A stretch of 64,000 bases of DNA from Paraburkholderia edwinii (GCF_019428685.1 NZ_CP080096.1:1240001-1304000); one strand, 5' to 3'. Positions 25,620-35,331 are shown, counted from the stretch's first letter. Numbers and translations: made by a program. Notes: generated by a model from the letters alone, not told the origin.

Positions 25620-28001
25620 TTAGCGCGCGGCGGATGAAGTCGAGCTCGCGCTTGTACCCTGTGTCGCCGCAGCCGCACAAAGCGGCGACTGTGGATCGGA
25701 CATCGACGGCGGCGGCACACGCGTGCCCCAGTCCGTCGGTACCGGTCCCATCGTCAATTCCAGCGTCCCGCCGTCGGCGATCTGCGCATGGCGGAACCAC
25801 GCGTTATCGAGCGGCTTGCCATTGAGCGTCGCCGACTGCACATAGCGGTTCAAACGCTCGCGATCGAAATTTTTTGTGACGATCCGGAACACCTTGCCCG
25901 ACGGCATGTCGATTTCCGCTTCGGGAAAACTCGGCGTGCCGATCAGATAGACATCCTGACCCGCATTCGGATAAAACCCGAGCATCTGGAACACGAGCCA
26001 CGATGACATCGCGCCGGAGTCGTCGTTGCCCGGCAATCCGGCGCGCGAAGCGCTGAACTGTTTTTCGAGCTGATCGACGATGCGATCGACGGACTTGTCG
26101 GGTCGGCCGGCCCATAAATAAAGCATCGGCAGCAAAAAGCCGGGCTCATTCGACATGTCGAAATGCTTGCGGTTGAAAAGCGTATCGAGACGATGAACAA
26201 AAGCCTCCTTGCCACCCGATATCCGTATCAAGCCGCGCACGTCTTGCGGCGCGTACAGCGAGTACGTCCAGATATCGCCTTCATATTCGAAGTTGGGCCA
26301 GGTGCCGCGTATCGTCAGATCGGGCGGCGCCCAGCTGCCGTCCGGATTACGCGGGCGTATGAAGCCGGTCACGCCGCCGGTCGAAAGGCTCGTGTCCCAC
26401 AGGTTGGCCCAGTTGCCCGCGCGTGCCGCATAGCGCCTCGCCGCCGCGGTGTCGCCGAGTCCGCACGCGAGTTCGGCGATCGCGAAATCGTCATAGGCGT
26501 ACTCGACTGTGCGCGATCCCGACCGTTCGTCGGCGTCGGTCACATAGCCTTTGCTGTTGTAATCGATGAGGCCGCCACGGCCTTCCATGCGCGCGTCGGC
26601 GGGCGGCACTTCGGCGTCCTTTTTCATGGCCGCGAATGCGGCGCGGTAATCGATACCCGTCATGCCCTTCACGTATGCGTCGGCCACCACCACGTCCGCG
26701 TTGCTGCCGCCCTGCGTGCGACCGCTCGTATTGCCGCTGCGCGCGTCGGGCATATAGCCTTCATGCCGGTAAATGTCGATCAGCGAGCGGATCGCGTCAC
26801 GCTGACGATCGGGCGCGATCAGCGTGAGCAGCGGCCCCTGCGAGCGGAACGTGTCCCAGATCGCGTAGTAGTCGTCGTAGTACGGTTCTTTCGACTTCCA
26901 CAGCGGATTCTCGCCGGTACGATCCGACGGCAGCAGTAACGCGTGATAAAGGGCGGTGTAGAACTGGCGGCGCTGCGAAACGGTGGCGCCGTCAATGCGA
27001 ATCGGCGATAACGCCTTGTCCCATGTAGCGGTTGCGGCGTCGCGCACGGTGTCGAACTGCCATCCCGGCGCTTCAGCGGTTACGTTGCGGCGTGCCTGCT
27101 CTTCGCTGACAAATGAAATGCCCACCTTGAGCTGGATCACTTGTCCCGCGCCGGTGGTGTAGTCAAGCGACGCGCCGAGCTGCGAGTCGCCTTCAATCGA
27201 TGCGTGCCTCGCTGAAGTGATCGATGCGCCGGACCATGTGTGCGCATCTTTGGCAGGTGTGTCAGAGACGAGGTAGAAGTACACGCGGTATTCGCCGCCT
27301 TCGTTCCATCCACCCCGATAGCGGCCCACACCCGCCACTTCGTGGTCGGACAGCACATCGACCTTGCCGCCGACGAACTGCTGCGATTCGGCGCCGTTGC
27401 CGTGATCGAGCAGATGAGCGACGTCGACGGTGATATGCGCGTCGTCGCTTTGCGGGAATGTGTAGCGATGCAAGCCGACACGGCGTGTCGCGGTCAACTC
27501 GGCAAGCGTGTCGTAGCGCGTCAGCCGCACACGGTAGTAGCCGGCACTTGCCTCTTCATCGGCCCGCGCGGACTTGATGTCGCCGGGATTCAATGGCCCG
27601 GTCACGGGCGCGACGAGTATATTGCCGTACTTGCCGGAGCCGCCGCTCAGATGCAGATGGCTGAAGCCTTTCACGAGGCCGCTGCTTGCATAGCCGCCGC
27701 TAGCGGGTTCGCCGTCGAAATTTTCGACGTCGGGGCCGAGCCTGACCATGCCGAAAGGCAAGGTTGCGCCGAGAAAGACCTTACCGCCGGTATCGACGCC
27801 AAGGTAGGGATAGACCGCGCTGGCGGGTCCCGACGTTGCCGTTTCGTGCGACGTGGTTGGAACGCCGTAGGCGTCGCCGGTCGCGGTCTGCGCGAGCGTC
27901 GCCGCGCTTACGCTGCCTGAATACGCAAAATACAGCGCCGCCGCCGCGAGGCAAGCCTTCGCCCGAACGCATCTGAGTGACGCTAAAAGTGAGCAGTTCA
28001 T
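25620..28001 (-). CDS. GH92 family alpha-mannosidase
   Basis: 793 aa from the ATG at 28001, with an export signal (LAAAALYFAYSGSVSA). The N-terminal beta-sandwich (VDTGGKVFLGATLPFGMVRLG) leads to an (alpha/alpha)6 barrel with YYAIWDTFRSQGPLL, GRTQGGSNADVVVADAYVKG and the catalytic loop LPGNDDSGAMSSW, where the two Asp act with a Ca2+ ion in the family. GH92 enzymes remove alpha-linked mannose from N-glycans, yeast mannan and phosphoinositol mannosides. It follows a TonB-dependent receptor by 15 bases and precedes the phospholipase, so it is probably periplasmic or surface-exposed processing. Confidence 0.9.
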   Translation of the reverse strand: MNCSLLASLRCVRAKACLAAAALYFAYSGSVSAATLAQTATGDAYGVPTTSHETATSGPASAVYPYLGVDTGGKVFLGATLPFGMVRLGPDVENFDGEPASGGYASSGLVKGFSHLHLSGGSGKYGNILVAPVTGPLNPGDIKSARADEEASAGYYRVRLTRYDTLAELTATRRVGLHRYTFPQSDDAHITVDVAHLLDHGNGAESQQFVGGKVDVLSDHEVAGVGRYRGGWNEGGEYRVYFYLVSDTPAKDAHTWSGASITSARHASIEGDSQLGASLDYTTGAGQVIQLKVGISFVSEEQARRNVTAEAPGWQFDTVRDAATATWDKALSPIRIDGATVSQRRQFYTALYHALLLPSDRTGENPLWKSKEPYYDDYYAIWDTFRSQGPLLTLIAPDRQRDAIRSLIDIYRHEGYMPDARSGNTSGRTQGGSNADVVVADAYVKGMTGIDYRAAFAAMKKDAEVPPADARMEGRGGLIDYNSKGYVTDADERSGSRTVEYAYDDFAIAELACGLGDTAAARRYAARAGNWANLWDTSLSTGGVTGFIRPRNPDGSWAPPDLTIRGTWPNFEYEGDIWTYSLYAPQDVRGLIRISGGKEAFVHRLDTLFNRKHFDMSNEPGFLLPMLYLWAGRPDKSVDRIVDQLEKQFSASRAGLPGNDDSGAMSSWLVFQMLGFYPNAGQDVYLIGTPSFPEAEIDMPSGKVFRIVTKNFDRERLNRYVQSATLNGKPLDNAWFRHAQIADGGTLELTMGPVPTDWGTRVPPPSMSDPQSPLCAAAATQGTSASSTSSAAR

Positions 28002-28016
28002 ATCAAAGCGACCCAA

Positions 28017-30272
28017 TCAGAAATACACCGTTGCCTGCAGCGTGAAGTTGCGCCGCGGCAGGAAATAGAAGGTCGGATCGACCGCCGCGCCATTGCCTTC
28101 GGTCGCGGTGCGCCGATTGAACAGGTTATCGACGAGCAATTGCAGCTTCAGCCGCTTCTGATACCGGAAGCCGAGCACCAGATCCGAGTAGTAGTACGCG
28201 GGAAGATTCACGTTCGGGTTCTTCGGGTCTTCGCCGGAACCCGTGAAGCGCGTGCCGACGTACTTGGTCAGAAACGAACCGAAGAACGGCCCGCGGTCGT
28301 AAAGCACGCCGAACAATGCGGTCGAGCTAGGCGCATTGGCGATCGTCAGACCCGTCGTCTTCGACTTCGCGCTGTTCAAACTGCCGTTGACCGTTACCGC
28401 GAAACCGTGGCCGATCTGATACGTGGCCTCGGCCTCCAGACCCTTGTAGATCACGCCGCCCTGGTTGAAGAACACCGGCTGGTTCGTCACGCCGTCGACG
28501 GTTTCGAGCCGGCTGTTGATCTCATTGGCGAAGTCGATGTAGTAGCCGTCGAAGTCCGCTGCCAGCCGGTCGCTCTTGTAGACCACACCAGCCTGGTAGT
28601 TCAGCGTTTTTTGCGGATCGAGCGGCGCCTGTTGCGGCGCGAGGCTTTGCAACACGCTAACGGGCGGCGCCTGAAAACCCATCGCCCACGATGCGTACAC
28701 CGACACCGGCGGTGCGATGCGATAGTTCGCGGTCACCGAGCCGAGGTCTGCGCTATACGATGCGCTGTTATTCAAGGCGATAAAGTTTTGCAGGCCATCG
28801 AAGCTGCGATTGAAATTGATGTGCTTGTAGCCCGGCGTGATGGTGAGCCCGGGCAGCGGCTTCCACTCGAATTCGAGGAAGGTCTGCGCGGTGTTGGTCA
28901 CTGCGAGGTTGTTGTTGACGAGCGAGCCCTTGCCCGGGTTCGTCAGAAATTGCACCGGTGTGTTGGTTCTCAGGTCGACGTCCTGCTCGAACTGGTTGAT
29001 CCGCGCGTGTTCGAGCCATGTGCCCGCGCGAATCGTCGTCGAGAGCCAGCCGCGGCCGACGTCGCCTTCGATCTTGAAGATATCGCCCCAAGAACGGTAC
29101 TGGCTCAACGATTGCGTGCCGGGCACGCCGCTCGCGAGATTCACCGAATTGGGCGTGCGCAGCGTCGGGTCCAGACCGCCGAGGCCTTCGTCGGACAGCG
29201 CGTACGTGTACACCTTGTTGTCGATCCGCACGACGCCGAGGTCGCTTTGCACGCCGATATATTCAAAATCAGCGCGGCGGTGATCGGTGTTGTAGCCCGC
29301 GAACGCCTGCGAGTTCGGATCGGCATTCAGGTTACCGAAGTCTTTGCTGAAGCGGTTCGCCGTTTCGGTCGTGATCTGCGAAAACGTGTTCCAGATCACG
29401 TCGCTGACGCTCGAGAAGAGCGTCACCACCGTGTTGTCGCCGATCGGCTGTTCGACCTTGAACGACCAGTTATTACGGCGGAAATTCGCGTTTTCGATCA
29501 GGCCGTTGGTGCGCGTATGGTCGAAGTTGAGCTGCGCGGTCGTGCCGCCTGTCTGCGAAATCACGCCGGTGTCGAGCACGCCGCCTTCCTCCCACGACGC
29601 GCCGGTGCCGATTGCGCTAAAGAGCCGGCCGCCAGGTGTCTGCGAAGGCGTTTCCGAAAACAGCGAGATGGTGCCGCCGAAGGTCGCGTTGCCCACCGTG
29701 CTTGCCGTGCCCGGCCCGCGATCGATCACGACATGATCGAGCACGGCGGCCGGAAAGAACGACACCGTCGCGTGCCCGAACGCGCTCGGGTCACCGAATG
29801 GAATGCCATCCCACGTCACGTTGTACTGGCCGTCCTGGAAGCCGCGGATCGTGCCGCTCTTGCTCGAATAGCCGGCACCGTTCGGCGTGGCATTGACGAC
29901 CGAAGGCGCATATTGCGCGATCGCCAGATAGTCGGAGTTCGGTTGCGCGATGTTCCGGATCAGATTCTTGTTTAGCACCGTTTGCGGCTGAATTTCGGTC
30001 AGCGATGCCTGCGTCGGCGCGATCAAGGGAGCGGTGTTTGCATGCGCGTTGGGCGCATTCGGGTCGTTGCTCTGCGTATCAGCTGCGCCGGTGGCGCCGA
30101 CCGTCCCGAGATCGAGGGGTTGGCCCGAGGATTGTCCCGCGGTTTGAGCGGGGGGCTGACCGGCGGGTTGACCCGGCGAGTTTGCAGGAACAGTCGACGA
30201 CGAAGCGGGTTTGTCCTGCGCATTCGCGTTGAGCGCGAATGCCATGAGCGCGAGCGAGGCTGTGAGGCGCAT
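28017..30272 (-). CDS. TonB-dependent outer membrane receptor
   Basis: 751 aa. A signal peptide (LALMAFALNANA) is followed by an odd Gln/Pro/Ala-rich segment to about residue 55. The TonB-box-like LDLGTVGATG follows, then the plug (TIRGFQDGQYNVTWDGIPFGDP) and a 22-strand barrel ending in the terminal Phe (LQATVYF). It takes up a large or scarce ligand across the outer membrane. Its neighbours TonB, ExbB and ExbD on one side and GH92 and PI-PLC on the other suggest glycan rather than siderophore uptake. FecA-like iron transport is the alternative. Confidence 0.9.
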   Translation of the reverse strand: MRLTASLALMAFALNANAQDKPASSSTVPANSPGQPAGQPPAQTAGQSSGQPLDLGTVGATGAADTQSNDPNAPNAHANTAPLIAPTQASLTEIQPQTVLNKNLIRNIAQPNSDYLAIAQYAPSVVNATPNGAGYSSKSGTIRGFQDGQYNVTWDGIPFGDPSAFGHATVSFFPAAVLDHVVIDRGPGTASTVGNATFGGTISLFSETPSQTPGGRLFSAIGTGASWEEGGVLDTGVISQTGGTTAQLNFDHTRTNGLIENANFRRNNWSFKVEQPIGDNTVVTLFSSVSDVIWNTFSQITTETANRFSKDFGNLNADPNSQAFAGYNTDHRRADFEYIGVQSDLGVVRIDNKVYTYALSDEGLGGLDPTLRTPNSVNLASGVPGTQSLSQYRSWGDIFKIEGDVGRGWLSTTIRAGTWLEHARINQFEQDVDLRTNTPVQFLTNPGKGSLVNNNLAVTNTAQTFLEFEWKPLPGLTITPGYKHINFNRSFDGLQNFIALNNSASYSADLGSVTANYRIAPPVSVYASWAMGFQAPPVSVLQSLAPQQAPLDPQKTLNYQAGVVYKSDRLAADFDGYYIDFANEINSRLETVDGVTNQPVFFNQGGVIYKGLEAEATYQIGHGFAVTVNGSLNSAKSKTTGLTIANAPSSTALFGVLYDRGPFFGSFLTKYVGTRFTGSGEDPKNPNVNLPAYYYSDLVLGFRYQKRLKLQLLVDNLFNRRTATEGNGAAVDPTFYFLPRRNFTLQATVYF

Positions 30273-30367
30273 GACGACTCCTTGCCGGACGGCAATAGGG
30301 AAGTGGGTGCCGCTGTGACGCGGCGATAGGAACTGGCGTGAACCGCCGGGCGACTTGCGTCGTGCGG

Positions 30368-31132
30368 TCAGGAAGACGGTGCGAAGGTCACGACAATCTC
30401 GAGGTTCAGCAGATGACCCTTGAGTTCGGGCGGAGGGTCCGGAAACGCGGCGCTATTGAGTGCCGTCAATGCGGCGTCGTCGAGCATGCGCTGCCCGGAC
30501 GATTGCACGACATGCGGGTTCGAAATCGTGCCGTCCTGATACGCGAAACCGAGCCGGACATGCCCGGTAAGCCGCATGATTCGCGCGGCATTCGGATAGC
30601 GGACGGCGGCCTGCACGGCATCGCGCAAGCGTGCCTGGAACAGTGCGGATGGTTTGGCATCCGAATGGCTTGCCTGCGCTTGAGGCTGCGGTTGAGGCTG
30701 TTGCGGCGACGCATCGACGGGAGGCGCGGGCGTTTCCGGTGCCTGGTCATGCGCCTGCTCGGGCTGCGCTGGGGTATCAGCAGGCGCGGGCGCCTTCGGC
30801 AACTCCGGCTTTGGCGCAATGGGATTCGCGTTCCGCTTAGGCGCCACGGGTTGCTTCACCGCGCGCGGCGGCGGCTTCACCGGCACCGGCGGCGTGGGCG
30901 GCGCTGTCTTCGCGGCAGCCGGCGGCGGCGCGGGAGGCGTTGGCGCGGGTGCCGCTGGCGCCAGCATGACCTTGATCGGCTCGGGCGGCTTCGCTTTTGG
31001 CCTGATCTCCTCGCGCTTGAAGAGCCCAGTGAGCGCTGCGAGAATCAGCGCCTCAATGACGAGCGAAACGACGAAAGCTTCGCCGAGTACCGTGCGAGCT
31101 CTCGCCGGCTCCGGCTGTTGCAACGTGCTCAT
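30368..31132 (-). CDS. tonB: TonB energy transducer
   Basis: 254 aa. One N-terminal helix (VVSLVIEALILAALTGLF) anchors it in the inner membrane. A Pro/Ala/Lys-rich spacer (about residues 45-165) crosses the periplasm. The C-terminal TonB domain carries YPNAARIMRLTGHVRLGFAY and DDAALTALNSAAFPDPP. It works with ExbB and ExbD upstream in the same unit and energises the receptor encoded next. It is a dedicated copy, so this receptor need not share the housekeeping TonB. Confidence 0.9.
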   Translation of the reverse strand: MSTLQQPEPARARTVLGEAFVVSLVIEALILAALTGLFKREEIRPKAKPPEPIKVMLAPAAPAPTPPAPPPAAAKTAPPTPPVPVKPPPRAVKQPVAPKRNANPIAPKPELPKAPAPADTPAQPEQAHDQAPETPAPPVDASPQQPQPQPQAQASHSDAKPSALFQARLRDAVQAAVRYPNAARIMRLTGHVRLGFAYQDGTISNPHVVQSSGQRMLDDAALTALNSAAFPDPPPELKGHLLNLEIVVTFAPSS

Positions 31133-31165
31133 TTCACGATTCCAGTATTGCGGTCGGCCGCATGT

Positions 31166-31558
31166 TTATTGCTGCACTTTGGCGGCCAGAGAAATCTGCG
31201 TGACGCCTGCAGTGCGGCATGCGTCCATGACAGCCATCAGGCTTTGCACCGACGTGCCCTGATCGCTTGCAATCGTCACGGCCGTTTTGGCGGGGTCGTT
31301 GGCGGCGAGTTGATGGGAAAGTTCAGGCAACGCAACCGGCTTGCCGTCGACCAGCACGCTGCCGTTCTTCAGCAGAGCCACGAGCACCTTCGGGTGCGGC
31401 ACTTCCGTGGCGGTCGAGCTATGCGGCAATTGCGAAGCGATGCCGCTGCTCGGAATCATCTTCAGCATTGCGATCACGAAGAAGACGAGCAGGAAGAACA
31501 TGATGTCGATCATCGGCACGATCTCGATGCGTGCCTTGCGTGGCTCGAGGTAGCGCAT
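31166..31558 (-). CDS. exbD: ExbD biopolymer transport protein
   Basis: 130 aa. The single helix IVPMIDIMFFLLVFFVIAML contains the conserved Asp that carries protons. The periplasmic domain has DGKPVALPELSHQL and VTIASDQGTSVQSLMAVMDACR, typical of ExbD/TolR. The ATG at 31558 overlaps the TGA of ExbB (TGATG). With ExbB it forms the proton-driven motor for the adjacent TonB. Confidence 0.9.
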   Translation of the reverse strand: MRYLEPRKARIEIVPMIDIMFFLLVFFVIAMLKMIPSSGIASQLPHSSTATEVPHPKVLVALLKNGSVLVDGKPVALPELSHQLAANDPAKTAVTIASDQGTSVQSLMAVMDACRTAGVTQISLAAKVQQ

Positions 31559-32193
31559 CACGCATGACTCCTTGCGCTCGATCCGTCGAGACGGTTGATC
31601 AGCATCGTCTTTAGCGTTTCCATGTCGTGCACGAGCATGCGAACGCGCGTCTGCAACGCATTGAGGAAGATCAGACCGACAATCGCGACCAGCAGTCCGG
31701 ATGCGGTCGCGACCAGCGCTTCCGCGATACCGCCGGTGATCTGGGTGGGTGCCGTGCCGGGCTGGCCTAACACCTGAAACGAGTTGAACATGCCGATGAT
31801 CGTGCCCAACAGGCCGAGCAGCGGCGCCAGCGTGACAGCGGTGTCGAGCAGCCACAGCGAACGGTCCATTCTTGGAACTTCGAGAAGAATCGCTTCTTCG
31901 AGCCTGTCGCCAAGCCGCACGTGATCGCGCAGATCCGGAAAGTTGAGTGGCACGCGTAGCACGCTCGCAAGCGGCTGGCGCTGCACGCTGCGCAGCAGGT
32001 TACCTAGCTCATTCAGGTCGAGATGATTGAGCGATTCGACTCGCTTGATGACGAGATGACCTTTTTCTCTAAGCCGCGCAAGAAACCACGTGCGTTCGAG
32101 ACTAATTGTGAGGGTCATCAGAAACAATAGCGGCATAACGAACAATATGCCGCCGGAAGACATGGCGATATTAATCAGATTGCTGAAAGACAA
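31558..32193 (-). CDS. exbB: ExbB/TolQ/MotA family proton channel protein
   Basis: 211 aa. The TTG at 32193 is preferred because GGAG lies 7 bases before it and the first helix then begins properly; an ATG at 32163 is the alternative. Helix one is GGILFVMPLLFLMTLTISLE. LLDTAVTLAPLLGLLGTIIGMFNSF and ATASGLLVAIVGLIFLNAL are the other two, with the usual channel-lining residues. It is the first gene of the leftward TonB-receptor-GH92-PLC unit. Confidence 0.87.
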   Translation of the reverse strand: MSFSNLINIAMSSGGILFVMPLLFLMTLTISLERTWFLARLREKGHLVIKRVESLNHLDLNELGNLLRSVQRQPLASVLRVPLNFPDLRDHVRLGDRLEEAILLEVPRMDRSLWLLDTAVTLAPLLGLLGTIIGMFNSFQVLGQPGTAPTQITGGIAEALVATASGLLVAIVGLIFLNALQTRVRMLVHDMETLKTMLINRLDGSSARSHA

Positions 32194-32546
32194 TTGACTG
32201 CTCCGGCTAAAGAAGTAACTTGCAAAAGGCTTGGTGAATCGAAACCCAGATATTGGACATGTGCCGAACAATTCGAGGGAAGTTAGAGGGGGTGTGTTTC
32301 AGGTTTGTGTCGGTGGCCTACCGGCCATTTCGATGTCGCACCATTTTTTTATTTTTTTGAGTCGGATAACTGATTGATTGGAACTTTAAGGGGCGCTTTG
32401 CTTTATTAGCTCATTGCTTTGTGTGCTGGCGTGTTTAGTTCGTGCGCAATCTTATTTTAGTTAATGACTGAATGCGCAGAATGGCAATAGATCGACGCGG
32501 CGCATAAAGGGACTTATGGCCGCAAATCGATCGGAGAAGGAAGCGT
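32194..32546. other. AT-rich intergenic region ahead of ExbB
   Basis: About 350 bases between the MFS stop and the ExbB start. 32330-32480 is clearly AT-richer than its surroundings and includes two T-runs. It must hold the promoter of the whole ExbB-to-PLC unit. I cannot recognise a convincing Fur box or catabolite operator, and no gene is supported here. Confidence 0.4.
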
Positions 32547-34193
32547 TTAGTCGGATTTGCACACTTTGCTTCGTGAGGTTGAACGGACCTTGGCGAGCAT
32601 GTTAGTTGCCACCCTGGTCAGGAATCTATCCTTCCTGGCAACAACCGGATGACGTACACTCGCATTCGCTTCGCGCGCCGAGCGACCGTCAAACGCGACA
32701 ACGCTAAAAAACGTCAAGACCCAGGCACCGGTCATGCCGTACAACATCACGAGACGGAAGCCATGCACGAGCGCCGCATGAACGATCACGCCGTGCGGAT
32801 CGGCGGCCATCAGTTCGACGCTGCTTTGCGAGAGCTCCGCGATCGCGCCGGCAGCAACTTTTTCCGCAAGCAAGCGCAGCGAAGCGACATCGGAAATATC
32901 GGGCAGTGCGCGCGAGAGCGAGGAAAGCACGCCTTCGAGCAAGACAAAACCCATGAGTGCGATATTGATGGCGAGGCTGATCAATCTCGCGCTCATATCG
33001 ATGCCCGAAGCCATACCCGCGCGGTTTGAAGACACGGAGCCCGTAGCGGTATTCGTGACGGGCGTATTGGTCAGGCCGAGCCCGATCCCGCACGCCAGGC
33101 AGCCCGGCAACATCGTGATCCAGCTGGCGTGGTCGGCGCCGGTTCCGAGCCTCATCAGCAGGAAGCCGAGGCCGATGGTGAACATGCCGAGCGGAATGAC
33201 GCGGCGCGCTTCGAACCGGAGCGCGAGACGCTCAGCAAACGGCGGCACCACCAGTGTCGGCAACGTATAGGCAAGTAGCGACAGTCCCGCCTTTACGCTC
33301 GTATAGCCGAGCGCGCCTTGAAAATAGATCGGCAGGTAGATCATGAACGGCCAATAGCTGAAGTTCATGCCCATCGACCCAAACATCGCACCCGAAAACG
33401 GACGAATCCGGAACACCGAAAAATCGAACATCGGCCGAGGGCTGCGCTTCTCGACATAGAGGAATGCCATGAAACTCGTGGCCGTGCCCGCGATGATGCT
33501 CCACGCGACGACGCTGTCGAATCCGAGGGCGGGCCCTTGCGTAATCAGATAAACAAGGCCGAAAGTCGATGCCGATAGCGTGACGACACCGGGCACATCG
33601 AGGTGCTGCGCATGCGGGTCGCACGATTCCTGCACACCGGCGAAGGCGAGACCGAACGCGACGACCGAGACCAGCGTGTGGACGAGAAACACCCACTGCC
33701 AGTTGGCGATCGCGACGATCATGCCGCCGATAATCGGCCCGAAACCCAGCCCGATGCCAAAGATAATTCCCCATGCGCTAAACGCCTTACTGCGTTCGCG
33801 TCCTTCCTGAAACTGATGCGACAGCACAGCGACCTGGCAGATAAGCATCGCGCCGCCGCCCATGCCTTGAAGAAACCGGCTGACGATCAGCACGGGCGCG
33901 TTCCACGCAAGCCCGCAAACCAGCGACGTGACCGCGAACATCACGATGCTGGCCATATAAACGCGTTTGCGCCCGAAACGGTCGGCGAGCGCCCCGGTAG
34001 CCATCAGCACGGTGGTGCACGCGAGCGTGTACGCATTCATGATCCATTGAATTTCCTTGAAGTCGGCATGGAGCACATGCTCGAGCGTGGAGAGTATGGT
34101 CGGCACACTCGATATTTCGAGCCCGAACATCAGCGAAGTCAGGCAAACCGTGGCGAGTGCAACGGCATTTTGAGGATGGCGAAGTAGTGTCAT
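32547..34193 (-). CDS. MFS multidrug efflux transporter, DHA2 type
   Basis: 548 aa from the ATG at 34193. A longer frame to 34256 would pass into the shared promoter. There are 14 helices, with FGLEISSVPTILSTLEHVL in helix 1, GALADRFGRKRVY in the first loop, and SRFLQGMGGGAMLICQ. The C-terminus is Arg/Lys-rich and cytoplasmic. It is divergent from a LysR gene with a perfect inverted repeat between them, so it is probably induced by the drug or metabolite it expels. Confidence 0.87.
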   Translation of the reverse strand: MTLLRHPQNAVALATVCLTSLMFGLEISSVPTILSTLEHVLHADFKEIQWIMNAYTLACTTVLMATGALADRFGRKRVYMASIVMFAVTSLVCGLAWNAPVLIVSRFLQGMGGGAMLICQVAVLSHQFQEGRERSKAFSAWGIIFGIGLGFGPIIGGMIVAIANWQWVFLVHTLVSVVAFGLAFAGVQESCDPHAQHLDVPGVVTLSASTFGLVYLITQGPALGFDSVVAWSIIAGTATSFMAFLYVEKRSPRPMFDFSVFRIRPFSGAMFGSMGMNFSYWPFMIYLPIYFQGALGYTSVKAGLSLLAYTLPTLVVPPFAERLALRFEARRVIPLGMFTIGLGFLLMRLGTGADHASWITMLPGCLACGIGLGLTNTPVTNTATGSVSSNRAGMASGIDMSARLISLAINIALMGFVLLEGVLSSLSRALPDISDVASLRLLAEKVAAGAIAELSQSSVELMAADPHGVIVHAALVHGFRLVMLYGMTGAWVLTFFSVVAFDGRSAREANASVRHPVVARKDRFLTRVATNMLAKVRSTSRSKVCKSD

Positions 34194-34280
34194 GGGTATC
34201 GAAGGGAAAGGGATTCTTGTGAACCGCATGCACCGAACACAACAGCAACGGTTCAATCAGGAATACGTCGGATGTACTAT

Positions 34281-34301
34281 ATCGGGAATGCAGTTCCCGA
34301 T
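34281..34301. promoter_or_regulatory. Perfect inverted repeat, probable LysR operator
   Basis: ATCGGGAA at 34281-34288 and its exact complement TTCCCGAT at 34294-34301 flank five bases. It stands 88 bases from the MFS start and 44 from the LysR start. This is the expected place and size for the recognition site of a LysR dimer. Binding is inferred. Confidence 0.6.
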
Positions 34302-34344
34302 TGACGCTGGTTTTTCCCTTCAATTGTTCCTGTTGGGACCCAAT

Positions 34345-35250
34345 ATGACGGACAAGCTCGATGGCGTGGCAGTCTTCGTGCAAGTGGTCGAAGCGGGCAG
34401 CTTCACGCTTGCGGCCGAGCGCATGCATCTCACGCGCTCGGCAATCGGCAAGGTGATCGCGCGGCTCGAAGGCCGTCTCGACGCGCGGCTACTCCATCGC
34501 ACGACGCGCACTCAGACACTCACGGAAGCGGGGCAGGCCTATTACGACCGATGCGTACGGGCGCTTGCCGAACTCGACGCCGCCGAAGCCGAACTCGATA
34601 GCGGACATAGCGAGCCGCGCGGCCGTTTGCGCGTCAGCGCGCCGCTCGCGTTCGGCCACCATTGCGTCGCGCCTGTGTTGTTCGGTCTCGCGCGCAAGCA
34701 CCCCGCGCTCCAGATCGACATTTCGTTCACCGACCGTGTGGTGGACCTCGTCGAAGAAAACATCGATCTGGCGATACGGATCGGCGAACTGCGCGACAGC
34801 ACGAGCCTCGCGGCACGCGGCCTCGGCGTTCAGGATCTCAGTATCGGGGCCGCGCCGTCGTATCTGGCGCGGCATGGCATGCCCGTCGATATCGACGATT
34901 TCGCGGGGCATGTGGGCATTGCTTACTCGCGCGCGGGTGTCGTATCGCCATGGCGCATGCGCGACACGGATGGCGTCGAGTGGGAGCTACCGATCGAGTC
35001 GAAACTGAGCATGGACGATATCCAGGCGATTGCGGGAGCCGGCGTCGCCGGGCTGGGGCTCGTGCAGGTGCCGTGCTGGCTGCTGACGCGATATATGGCG
35101 ACCGGCGAACTCGTGGCAGTAAGAGAGCGTTGCGGCGTGCGACCGATGGATATTCATGCGGTGTGGCCGAAAACGCCGTACTTGCCGTTGAAAACGCGTT
35201 ATGCAATTGATGCGCTCGTGGCGGAAATCCCGGCGATGAATCTGGGTTGA
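34345..35250 (+). CDS. LysR family transcriptional regulator
   Basis: 301 aa from the ATG at 34345. The HTH (VFVQVVEAGSFTLAAERMHL, then RSAIGKVIARLEGRLDARLL) and the RGRLRVSAPLAFG transition belong to the large CrgA/DmlR-like group, which often controls a divergent transporter. The effector domain ends normally. It is divergent from the MFS efflux gene with a perfect dyad between the starts. It converges with the beta-lactamase gene 82 bases away. Confidence 0.88.
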   Translation: MTDKLDGVAVFVQVVEAGSFTLAAERMHLTRSAIGKVIARLEGRLDARLLHRTTRTQTLTEAGQAYYDRCVRALAELDAAEAELDSGHSEPRGRLRVSAPLAFGHHCVAPVLFGLARKHPALQIDISFTDRVVDLVEENIDLAIRIGELRDSTSLAARGLGVQDLSIGAAPSYLARHGMPVDIDDFAGHVGIAYSRAGVVSPWRMRDTDGVEWELPIESKLSMDDIQAIAGAGVAGLGLVQVPCWLLTRYMATGELVAVRERCGVRPMDIHAVWPKTPYLPLKTRYAIDALVAEIPAMNLG

Positions 35251-35331
35251 GAGGATGCTAGCGAGCTCAGCAATGCACGCGACACCCAACCCAACGCCAT
35301 GACAGCACGCAAACCTGGCATGCGTTGCTTC

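Noticed and set aside
28140..29975. Long rightward open frame of 611 codons opposite the TonB-dependent receptor
   Set aside because: It is rich in Arg, Val, Ala and His without any family pattern. It mirrors the receptor codons, whose product has a clear plug and barrel, so it is a high-GC antisense artefact.
32194..32546. Possible Fur box ahead of ExbB
   Set aside because: The AT-rich stretch has no reasonable match to the GATAAT-based Fur consensus, so iron control of the TonB unit is not claimed.
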